From: Notospermus geniculatus
Taxonomy: Eukaryota; Nemertea; Pilidiophora; Heteronemertea; Lineidae
Assembly: GCA_002633025.1 (NCBI GenBank)
Contig: NMRB01000556.1
Span: forward strand, 218,282-282,281
Length of the DNA: 64,000 nucleotides
Direction: 5' to 3'
Shown here: positions 48,900 to 59,234 of the stretch, in pieces
Numbering within the stretch: the stretch's first letter is position 1
Layout: every line of letters starts with the position of its first letter
Translations under genes and position numbers: made by a program
The notes under the pieces: model-generated
Database searches by the model: none
Seen by the model: only the letters and a program-made list of their open reading frames with translations
What the model was told of the DNA's origin: nothing

Positions 48900-51800
48900 C
48901 TGAAAAAAGTTTGTGACAGATCAGTCATGGGAATAACAAATGCAGGAAAAAATCATAAGAAAGAATGAACATGGATTATATGTAATATGTTTCTTGTTTC
49001 TTATTTCTTGTTTCAAAGAAACACATTCAGTTATTAGAGTATCTTTAATTCCTGGGTTCCTCCTACGATTAACATAATATTATATACCACCTGATATGGA
49101 TAAAAATACAGATCTACCACTCTAACCTTTGGGACTGGCAGGAAAGAGGGGATTATTCAAGAAATTTAACTCCAATCTGTGAAAAACAAGGCTTCAAAGG
49201 TGTGTCTACTTAATTACCATCAAAGGTCCAAACTAGTCCTAATTACAGCACACAGTCACTCACTCATGACCCAGGTGACAAGAACAATTAAACCACTTCT
49301 GAGCTAACCATTATGCAGGTAATTAAGTGGTGGTAGGCCTAGGCTTTAAAAGGAAGGTTGTGGCCTTGGAGTGTCATTCAGAGCATGTCACCCAGGAGTA
49401 AGGATATACTGCACTAGTTTTTTCCCCAAAATTGAGGATACATACAAAATTTAAACAAGCATGGGACTACTGACAAGTCCAACACCCAGACCAAGGTAGG
49501 CCTTTAAATATCTTCTATTTGTGATACCGATAGGCCGACATTAATTTATTGTGACATAGGCCCTAATGGACCTTTGGGTCGTAAGTGAAGTGAAAGGCCT
49601 ACAGTACAGCCAAATCCCTGTTTAATGGTACCGGTACCCAGGTCCCAGCAGTAGTCCTTACTCTCTACTCTAGGCCTACCCTGATTAGTCAGTTCATGAC
49701 TTGAGGTTGAGGGGTGTGTTGGCTGGTTGGTGCAATATAACACACTCACACAGTCACAAAATGTAGAATAGGAATAGGGCCTAAAAGTTGTGGCCGGGTA
49801 AGCTGTGTATGTAGGCCAGTCCAAGGAAGGCATCGATCGGCTACGTACAATACACTCGTCTTAGCCTTGGCCTACAGCAGCAGCAGCAGCAGTAGGCCTA
49901 GTAGGCCTACATGGACAGCATGCACATGGCCATGCAGCAGCACTGCACTGCATGTGCATGCAGTGGTTGCAGGCTGTCATGTCACTGTCCTGTGTCATGG
50001 TGTCCAGCTGTCAGCAGTCAGTGACAGTGCCAGTGGTCAGTTTGTTCACAGTAACGACTAAAATTACACTGATTTTTAAAGCGATCCCACAAATTTATGC
50101 AATATCTCAACATCGAGCTTGTACTGAAGCAATAATCGATGCGAAAATATATTTATTTGCGGCACAAGAAAGGTGTAAATCATGAAATTACAGGAAAAAA
50201 CGTAAACAAATCTCATTCACGTGTTGCACTGGCCGCAGCCATATTGGTTTGAAAGCATCGAGGGATGCAATTGGTGGAGAGCAGATTAGGTTCAACCAAT
50301 CAAAACGCGGCTAATGAATTAAACCCCAGCACCGAGCGATATTCGACTCCCCTGAATGCACAATGCAATGAGCACTGCTGCTGGAGAGAAGTAGCAGACA
50401 GTACGTAATAAAAAGACCGATTTCTTTCTGTTTTGTGCTCCGATTTTCCTAGTGAGGTAGCTGAAAGATAGTTGCGGATATAACGAGGATACATAGCATG
50501 ATGCATTTCTCAGAGCATTTTTATTTTGCCTGTTTTTGTCGTTTTCAATTTACACAACTGACTGACACTCCATGATGCACTGCGCCTGCCATACAAAATG
50601 CATTGTGCTGGCTTCTCCGCTTGGAACCAAGCCAAGCGTTTTTGTTTGGACCCCTGCTTTGTAGCCTGTTTGTGTATTGCTTTGTTGTGTTTTTGGTGGG
50701 GATTGTTTTGTTCCCTTCGACACATTTAGGAACTGCCTAGGCCCCTAGGCCCCCTAGCCTATGGCTAGCCTATGCCTAGCCTAGGCTAGGCCTATGCCTG
50801 ACAGTGAAAGTGAAATTAAAGTGAAATAATAGGCATATTTAGGGTAGGCGTAGGCCTAGGCCAAGAATACCCATCCCATGCCCCATGGCTTCTTCGGCAT
50901 GTTCGGGTAGGCTAGTTAAAAATGTTAGGGGCCTAGGGTAGGCCTACTGAATTTTTCACTTTCAGCAGGTTAGGCCCACAATTTATTTGCCACGCCTACG
51001 CTTCAGTTCAGGGGAGTTTGATAATAAGAACCTCCTCCCTGGTCATGAAGCCCTGTCATACACTCCCCCCCCCCCCCCACTCTCCTCCTTAGAAAAATGA
51101 CCCAGACAATTCAGTTCATGTCTCATCTGCTATGATGTTGCTCTCATCTTGAAGATGCTGTGTTCACCCTTATCACATTTTCTGTCTTTATTTTGAAAAG
51201 ATCAACATTCCAAAAGAAGAAATTATCTGCCACCTATGAGGTCATAGGGTTCTTAAAAAGTCCGATTTGGGCAGGTGTGCTGTGATCTGGACCCTGGATG
51301 AAATGCTTCCTGAATCAACTGCCTCACTCATCTTCATCACTCTAACTATGACTGGAATGATAACACACATCATATATACAAAGCATTATGATTTTGGTCC
51401 AAGATTCTGTGAAAAGCTTTTCAGTTTGAAAATTAATTTTTCTATGAGTGACCTACAAAAATTATTGTCCATATACAGGACATTCGAGGTCTTCAGTTCA
51501 CAATGTTTTCATCATTGGTTGATGGAAGAATACTCGTGTGATGCCCAAACACTACATAGAAATATGCACACGCCTCCCAGATCACAATCTGGAAGAGGCA
51601 GCCAAAACATGTGACAATTGTGTGCATTTTGAATATCTGACACAAAATGAGTTGACAGTTGACATGTCAGCAGCTGTAGGACCAGGCCCTCTTCTCCCTC
51701 TTACTTGGCCTACATCATAATTTATGTGGCCTAATTCACTATTATTCAAAAATCAACAAGTCCTCTGAACATTCCTTGTAATTACACAAAATAGGGCAGT

Positions 51801-52364
51801 GGTTCACTATCTAAATAATTACCACCATTCCATGCCTGCACTGTCTCAATATCTGACCTCTTATTACAGCTTCCTGTTTTGTCGGTGTCACTTTAAACTG
51901 GCCTGAACCCACCATACATTCACACAGATGAATCCACACCAATATGCTAGCCACTCCCTGTTTAGCTTGGGATGAAATGTATCCATCCAACTTACACTGA
52001 ATTTGACTTCTGGTGTCTCTGGAAGCTTGAAGCAATAATCATGGTGCTTGGAATTTATCACCACCGACAAATGCTTGTGTGGTTCTCATTAGCAATTTGA
52101 AAGACAATCCCAGACTTCTAAGTGCTTCCCACTTGTTGAATGACTATCAGTACCAGTATAGTTTTGAATGAGACTGGGAGCATCTTGTTGCCCTACTTTC
52201 CTATTTTGATCTGCTAACAGGAAATTTCATATTTATACAACTGCCACGTACCAGTCAGTAAAAATGTCTAATTGGTTCGGATTTAGTCTTCCTGGTCATG
52301 AACTACATGTACCACAGTAATTGGAGTCAAGGAACTGGCCAAGTCACTTCCTTCTTTGCATGTA
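48900..52364. other. Intergenic/5' region between divergent genes
   Basis: Should hold the untranslated first exons of ANAPC4 (minus) and the ARHGAP19-like gene (plus). Contains the CCAAT cluster, a CAG run near 49877-49893, many AGGCCTA motifs (49490-50960) and a C-run at 51066-51079. No coding exon recognised. Confidence 0.45.
50221..50345. promoter_or_regulatory. Putative divergent promoter with three CCAAT boxes and CHR
   Basis: Seen: ATTGG at 50243-50247 and 50270-50274 and CCAAT at 50296-50300, spaced about 26-27 nt, plus TTTGAA at 50248-50253 and GCCATATTGG just before. Regular CCAAT boxes (NF-Y) with a CHR (TTYGAA) typify promoters of mitotic genes. The site lies between the divergent ANAPC4 and ARHGAP19-like genes. 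No TSS is visible, so this is inference. Confidence 0.4.
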
Positions 52365-52538
52365 CAGTCTTGTTCGTATTAATATCAACACCTGTTATCT
52401 CAAATATCTCATAAACCATCAAACCAATTTAAATGCGGTTTTCTGCATCAAATTATGCAGAAAACCGCATTTAAATTGGTTTGGTGGTTTATGAGATATT
52501 TGAGATAATAGGTGTTGATATTAATACGAACAAGACTG
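52365..52538. mobile_element. mariner-like palindromic MITE, 174 nt
   Basis: Two 84-nt arms around a 6-nt loop (CAAATT), with only a couple of mismatches visible. It starts CAGTCTTGTTCGTATTAATA and is flanked by TA (52363-52364, 52539-52540). It lies about 90 nt upstream of the ARHGAP19-like exon. Confidence 0.8.
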
Positions 52539-52631
52539 TACATTTACTACAAGTGGGGGGGGGGGACAACTATTGAGTGTGTGACATTGGCATTGTGCCA
52601 TTTCTTAATGTAATTCTTTCTCTCATTCCAG

Positions 52632-52888
52632 CGAATGTAAAAGAAGGATAAAAGGAAGAATGTGTGGTGAAACAAAGGAAGGTACGGGGGAGATCTCAGT
52701 GGAATTGGAACGATGTGTCAATCGATTACGGAACACCAACCCGGAAAAATACCAGGAACTTTGCAAAATGCACTTGTCGTTTTTATTAGACTTTCCATCC
52801 ATGGAAGAATTCCTAAACGAACCATCTCCAAATGCAGCAGAGACAGCTAGAAATAAGAAGGCGTTCACACCATTTTCAAAGCGAAAAA
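52632..52888 (+). CDS. ARHGAP19-like exon with first usable ATG at 52660
   Basis: Acceptor CATTCCAG, donor A/GTATGT. The frame is open from the acceptor; the first ATG is at 52660 (MCGETKEGTGEISVELER). Translation may start there or in an upstream exon ending in phase 2. The N-terminal segment is short and acidic before the conserved LRNTNPEKYQEL region. Confidence 0.7.
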
Positions 52889-54728
52889 GTATGTAGAAAT
52901 CGTGTGCTTTATAGGAGTATTGTCATAGATTTTATTTGTCGTTTTGAAAGGAATGGTACTCTGTGCTGAGGGGATGTGTCTGACTAAAAGAAAACTGATG
53001 TGATGGGACTACATGTAAAAGAAGATCGATGGGAGTGCTTGGCTGTTTAGCCAACAGTGGTCACATAATTCATCTTCATGATAATTTCTCGCTGCCGTTT
53101 TTCATCTGCACTAAATTGCCTGCATACTTTATCAACCAATGAAATACCCAGTGGCAGTTTCAAAATCATTGGCCATTATTTCCGCGCTGCTGATAGCTGG
53201 AATTGTCAACTTCCTTCTGAGATGTAGGTGTAGAGCCAGTTGAGGCAGCTTCTTTGAAAGCTGGTCTGAAAAAAACGTAAATTCCGTCTGCTGACGTCAA
53301 TGAATTTGACATTGTTGTATAATCCTGCATGACATTGACTCATCCTTTTGTGACCCTTAAATTCATCCCATTTTTATAGTGGGGTGAAAGTTTTCTGGAT
53401 TACCGAATTAACAATCCCCTATGGCAACCATCTTTTTCATTGCATAATTCTTGTTCTCCTACTTCTGTCTGAACTTTGTCCACGGGTATTGTCACCGATC
53501 ACGGGGTATTGTCACCAATGCTATCTGTGGATAGATGGGAATAGCTCTTTGTCATGGGCATAAATAAAAGATGAGACAGGATCTTGCTGGGATCCTGTTG
53601 CGTTCAACTGCCGCTGGGTCTGAAAACACTGTCAGTGTCATGCCCAATGGCACATTTGCTGTGTATGAAAACGCAAGTTTCTCCAAAAGTAATCCACAAG
53701 AATTAGCGTCAAATCGTATGACATGGTTTTACATATAGCAACTTATTGGTATTATTTCATACAAATCGTTATGCCGATGGGGGTCATTATGTTTAGCTGT
53801 CACCAATGACTAATAATGGTATTTACGATTTGCCACAGTTTGAGTTTTAGAAGGATGGGGGCAGCTGTGGGTTTGGACTCATCAGGGTGTCTTGTTGTAT
53901 TGTACAGTGTATGTAAGAATTTGATGAAGGGGTTAAAAATGCACACATTACTGGTGTTGAAACCACCGTCCCTATGCAGATTTACCCATACATGACAAAA
54001 GTAAAAGGAATACAGGGTTTCCGCCAGGAAAAAAAATGAGGGTACGGACCAAAAAAAAATTTTTTTTTGAAAAAAAAATTTTTTTGAAAAAATTTTATTT
54101 TTATTTTTATTTGTTTATTTTGGTTTTAAACGATGTTTAGTGCCATTTTAGGCGTATTTTGAAGCATAAAATCACTTTCCATCGTGAAATATGATGTTAA
54201 ATGGTGAAAAACAATGAATACTGCTGATAAATATGTGAATTTATCAAATTTTTGAGGGTACGGATCCGTACCCTGGAAAAATTTTAGGGTACGGAATTTT
54301 ACCCATTTTACCCTCTGGCGGAAACCCTGGAATAGATAACATTTGGGAATCCACCACAGTGCTGAAAAAGTTCAGTTGTTCAAAGGTAGCCGTTAAATGT
54401 CTACAAATTTTCATAGCCGGATATCTATGATTGAGATACTGCCAATGGAAACAGAAAGGACTTAGGTTATGGCGATTAAAATGGTGAAAATCAAGGAATT
54501 TTTGTAGCCAAATGGCGAAGTTGACAAAATCCTTTATAGCCAAATGGGAAAATCCTGTAGCCAATGGCGATGAAAACAGCTACTTTTCGAGCCCTGTCCA
54601 CATTTCGAAATGTAAAATAATTGCATTCTCCTTTTCAGGTAAATGTATACCCACAACTGGTGCTGCCCTAACAGAGAATTCTATCAACCAACTTTATGAA
54701 CTTGTGCAATATCTTGGAAGACCCCACA
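52632..54728 (+). CDS. RhoGAP gene resembling ARHGAP19, 5' part (partial)
   Basis: RhoGAP proteins stimulate GTP hydrolysis by Rho. ARHGAP19 acts on RhoA in mitosis and cytokinesis. Two exons are seen, 52632-52888 and 54639-54728, joined in phase 1. The first gives LERCVNRLRNTNPEKYQELC then HLSFLLDFPSMEEFL, and ends FSKRK. The second gives SKCIPTTGAALTENSINQLY and ELVQYLGRPH, matching the start of the RhoGAP domain in ARHGAP19 (G-x-P-L-T-x-x-x-I-x-Q-L-Y-x-L-x-x-Y-L). The catalytic-arginine segment (G-x-F-R-x-x-G) should follow in the next exon; I found no convincing candidate before 64000. It diverges from ANAPC4. Confidence 0.7.
54013..54329. mobile_element. CAGGGTTTCCGCCAG-family MITE, larger copy
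   Basis: Termini CAGGGTTTCCGCCAG and CTGGCGGAAACCCTG are inverted, with GAGGGTACGGA / TACCCTC inner repeats and A/T tracts. It sits in the ARHGAP19-like intron. Confidence 0.7.
54639..54728 (+). CDS. ARHGAP19-like exon, start of RhoGAP domain
   Basis: 90 nt, phase 1 to 1, acceptor CTTTTCAG and donor GTAAGT. It encodes SKCIPTTGAALTENSINQLY and ELVQYLGRPH. The next exon must begin with two bases completing a codon that starts with A. Confidence 0.72.
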
Positions 54729-55237
54729 GTAAGTCGCATGCTTCTTCCTTCACATTTTCAGTTTGAAAGGTTCAAAAATGTCCCTGTCCTAAACATTTCT
54801 ATTATAGCCCTGGCATTGATGCCATTGAGTTTGACCTGCAGAAACCCTAAAAAGGGAGCGGCACCCATTGTCACCACCTTTTATCTCTCCTCCAAAAAGT
54901 CTCAGGAGGTAATACCAAACCTCAAAAGATGACAGTGTTGAGTAACATCAGGTAATGCCTTCTTTACCCTCTTGAGGATAAATCTGTAGTTTTCTTTAGA
55001 GAAGAATGACCAGGACATTTTTGAACTGCTTTGTTTGATATTGTTTGATTGATGTACCGGTAACCTTATTTGATGTTTGCTAACTTCCATTCTGGAAGAT
55101 TCCTTATCACATAGTTGGGTGTGTTAGTAAGCGACCTGAGCAGGCCGTGCTTTTCAATTTTGACTCTTTACCTTGAGTTCTCCATTTCTACTTGTGTCTT
55201 TTTGATTTGAAAGATGGTTCTTTTTAACAGAATCTAT

Positions 55238-55348
55238 GGGTCATATTTTAGAACGCTCCTAAGTTAATTAAGTCTATTGTAAAACCATAGAGAACAATAG
55301 GTTGAAGGTGGACCTCAGTGTTTATAAAAGCGTTCCAAAATACGGCCC
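55238..55348. mobile_element. GGGCC-ended hairpin MITE, degraded
   Basis: GGGTCATATTTTAGAACGCT left and AGCGTTCCAAAATACGGCCC right; arms imperfect. Confidence 0.5.
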
Positions 55349-56068
55349 TACATGCCCTATCTCCCATTCGGCACTGTTTTTAAAATTGACTACTTTGACC
55401 AAAAAGCTAAGTCTGCCATCTTATTGGTCGATGGTTTAATAGTCAATTTTGAAAAGAAAATAATGCACTGATTTTCTTCTCTTCTGGAAAATCAGTGAGT
55501 GGTCCCCACTTGTTTATGATGTGGGTTTTAGAAACTTTATGTGGATTATATAATTAACCAACTCCTGGTGATTTTCAACTGTATGGATTTCATTCTGAAA
55601 GGTCTCTCTAATAAGCCCTCATTTTGAAGAGAATCACTTACCGGTAGAATGGATTTGTGGCAAACTATTGACAAGTGCACTGACTCTTTTAATTTGTCCC
55701 TTTCATTCATTGGGACGCTCTTAATAGCCCCAGGAAGTGTATACAATAGTCAACACATTTTATCCTCTAATTTGTGAGGTTTTAACCCATTCAGTCACAG
55801 ATTTCCTTGATAATACCACCCACCCCATTGTAAAATCCTTTTCCCTTGGGAAGGATCCTGGTACAAGTATGTGCTTTTCTCTGTGTGCACTATATAACAT
55901 AATCAAATAAGAGAAAGACTGACATGACATGACTGAAGTGCACTGATAAAGAAAAGCAATGGCAAGGTGGCAATGCCGGTAGATAACCAGTGGTCATTAT
56001 AGAATAGTAGAAATTAATGGCAGGGCAGGCATTGCTTGTGATAAAAACTTCCATTTTAAGCAATGTGC

Positions 56069-56295
56069 CAGCGTTCTCCGCAATGGCTTTTGTGAGGGTG
56101 GCCCACCCTCCCTACCTTGGCATTTTACCACCCTGCCTTAGAATAGCCACCCTACCTTACAATCCAATTTTGTAATGGTTTTCTATTACACCCCCTACCT
56201 TAAATTCGTGACCACCCTATCTTATGCAGAGTAATGGGAAATCCTGGAATTTCAAGGGTACCACCCTACCTTAAGAAATCCGGTGGAGAACACTG
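56069..56295. mobile_element. CAGYGTTCTCCGC-ended MITE
   Basis: CAGCGTTCTCCGCAATGG start, CCGGTGGAGAACACTG end, with several CCACCCTACCTTA units inside. The terminus resembles the CAGGGTTTCCGCCAG group. Confidence 0.55.
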
Positions 56296-57277
56296 CGGAT
56301 GCCTTGAATTCAAATGATGATTTGGGTTGGGCCCCTGGGACATGATGAATTTTGTCTTTTATGGGTGCTTTTGAATCCACAGATCGATGACTAACTTTAA
56401 AATTGGCATTGTTGAACTTAGATTAGATAAGAAGCAATTGTTCCTTAGTTGACTGCATCAAAGGAAGACATTAGGTATTGTAAAACCCATTGATCAGTGT
56501 GCTACTTTCTTCCCATTTTTCTTGCAAACCTGACATCTTTTTGTTCCCTTGTAGCATTCAGCCCACACCCAACATGACTATAAGTCAAGTGGGTAGGCGA
56601 TATTATGACTGCCACTCAAAATAGATAGTATTCAGTGACCGTGTCTATTTGTTGTGATTTGGGACAATATATCTAATTTCCAAATCTAATTGCAAAATAA
56701 TGAACAAAGGTCAAGGTGACAGGATGACATGACATACCTCCAAAGTTAATCCAGCACACTGATCGTGTGTCATACCTTTGTTACCACTATTAATGACGTT
56801 TTTAAACTGTCAAGCATAACGTGGGTCACTTTCTTCCTTCTTTTCATAAAAAACGTGGAGGCAGGATGCAACCATCTGCCCCCGTGGCCTCTTGAGGGTC
56901 CGTTAATGGTTTTCCCCCTTCGTGACAATTCATGACTGTACCCTGTTGCTTTTTCTAAAGGAACCATAACATTGACTAAGTGGGCTTCAGGCTGACTTGA
57001 TCGAAGTGGCATGTGTTCAGTGCATTGTAATGCACACGCAAGTTATCAAACTTTAGTTGAAATGTGTGCACTCGTTTCACCCGTGGGCTAGCATGGCAAC
57101 CAAGGATGAGCACTCATCCTTGTCAAAGACATTGTCTTCCTCCCAGTAGTCTTTCTACCCGAGCGTTACTTTCATTATTGACTTACTTGTAGAGTATTAA
57201 GTACACACAGATTTTTTGGTCCTTTCTAAACCTATCGGGCATTCGGGTCCAAAATGACTGTCCGTTCCTAAAGTATG

Positions 57278-57698
57278 GCTGAAGGGGTATTGTCGTCCTG
57301 GGTAGACATAAAGTGTACCCAGGTTCGATATCGTCAAGTGAAATTGTACACTGGGTCCACTTTCTTGTTACAAACTGTACCCAGGTTCTGATTTAGAGAC
57401 CAGCTAGGCTCGCTCATTCTCAAGATCTCGATGGACACATGAATTAGCATAGGTTGGTTGCACGCTCCTCCGCCAGGTGGTACTTTTGCCATATCACATG
57501 ATCAGACACACCCATCATGGCCATGCACACATGACACACGCACACATAAACGGGAATGACAACCTCACCCCGAGGTCTCTAAATCAGAACCTGGGTATAG
57601 TTTGTAACAAGAAAGTGGACCCAGAGTACAATTTCACTTGACAACATCGAACCTGGGTACACATTATGTGTACCCAGGACGACAATGACCCCTTCAGC
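57278..57698. mobile_element. Long-arm inverted-repeat element, 421 nt
   Basis: Arms of about 125 nt: GCTGAAGGGGTATTGTCGTC, CCCAGGTTCGAT, TCAAGTGAAATTGTAC, ACTTTCTTGTTACAAACT and TCTGATTTAGAGACC recur inverted at 57573-57698. The spacer is about 170 nt. Confidence 0.75.
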
Positions 57699-59126
57699 TA
57701 AAGTAGGTCCGTGCCATACAAACTGATTCCCAATGGTTGACTCTACTGGCAATATAAAGCACAAGAAGTGTTTTTTTCTCATTTATACCGTTATAAAATT
57801 TATGACCCTATTAAGATGGTGTGGTGTTGAATAGGTAGCAAATATGACAATTGCCTCACTTCTCTGTGTATGGTCTCTCTTCAATTCAAGTTCAACCATC
57901 ATTCAGTAAATTTATGAATATTCATGTTATGTCACTCCAGTGTTATTGTCATCTGAGTATGAAATACATGTAGGTCCAACCAACAGCAAACTTGTCCTGA
58001 CTGAGGACACCTATCAATAATCGGCCCTTTCCTTGCCATACTGTAAAATATACATGTACATGTACTCATACTGTGTTACCTGATCCCACATAGGAGCTCT
58101 AGATTTCAATGTTTAATTTGGTAGTCACTGGCATGTTTGTATTGTAGTATGTATTACATAACTTTACTTGTTTTAATACGTAAAAAATGAGTGTAACACC
58201 TTGTTGTAGATCAACTGTTTTAATTGGTCCGAGGACCCGATACAAGCTTTCGACACTTACTGTGTCTTCATCAGGTATCTTGTTTTACATAGTCATAAGG
58301 CTACTAAGTAAACATATAATATGTATGCGGAAGTTTTACTGGCTCATGTTTGCAAAAGTTCTTCCACCTGCCCCCCCCCCCCTCGAGTGATTTACTGTGT
58401 CCAAATATTCATAGTAGCAAATTATGAGAGGTGTCTCCTCCTGTACCCTGTCTCTAGTGACCTTCAATCCAGACCACATAAATTATTGTAAAAATAGTGT
58501 TACTAAAACCATGTTGACACAGAATTTGCTCATGTCTGCAAATATTTCTTTCTTACAATACACTTGTCCTTTGTTGGACAAAACGCATTGGAGGGAAAAT
58601 TGTGTTCTTTCAAATTTCTGGCCACTTTCTTTACTCCTCGTCAGACGAAGGATCAAGTGCTATTGTATCCCTGGCTGACCCAAATATTGGGAGTGGCCCG
58701 ACAATGGTACTCTCTTATTTATCCTGCACCAGCATAGTTTTATTCACACCCTGTACTTCAGACAGTCTGCTCAAAATGATAGAAGTTTGCGGAGAAAGCC
58801 CAGTAGTTGGACACAGACTCACTATGACTGTACTACTATGCAACCCCCTTGGGGTGTATAAAAATGATCAGTCCATTGGCTTAAAGTTCCAGTTGAATGA
58901 ATTGGCACACCGCTTTACCCACTGAGTGTGAGCTAGGATAAGCCTGCCTTTTCTTTTTCCCAACCCTTCAACTCTTAAGACTATGATAATACATGTATAC
59001 CCAATTTCATCTGATTGCCCATGCTTAACTCAAGTGGTAAATTAGCAAAGTTAATTAGGTGATAAAGTGGATTTGTTTCCTGTGCTATAATCACAAGTCT
59101 ACCTGACATCAACCTATCCACGCCAA

Positions 59127-59234
59127 GGCCCATGTTCAAAAAACTACTTAAGTCTAAGTGTGACACTTCCATCTTTTGTTCAACACAAAAGATAAGTATC
59201 ACACTTAGACTTAAGTAGTTTTATGAATATGGAC
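59127..59234. mobile_element. GGGCC-like hairpin MITE, 108 nt
   Basis: GGCCCATGTTCAAAAAACTA with CTTAAGTCTAAGTGTGA arm; the complement ends TTTTATGAATATGGACC. The loop is about 7 nt. Confidence 0.7.
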
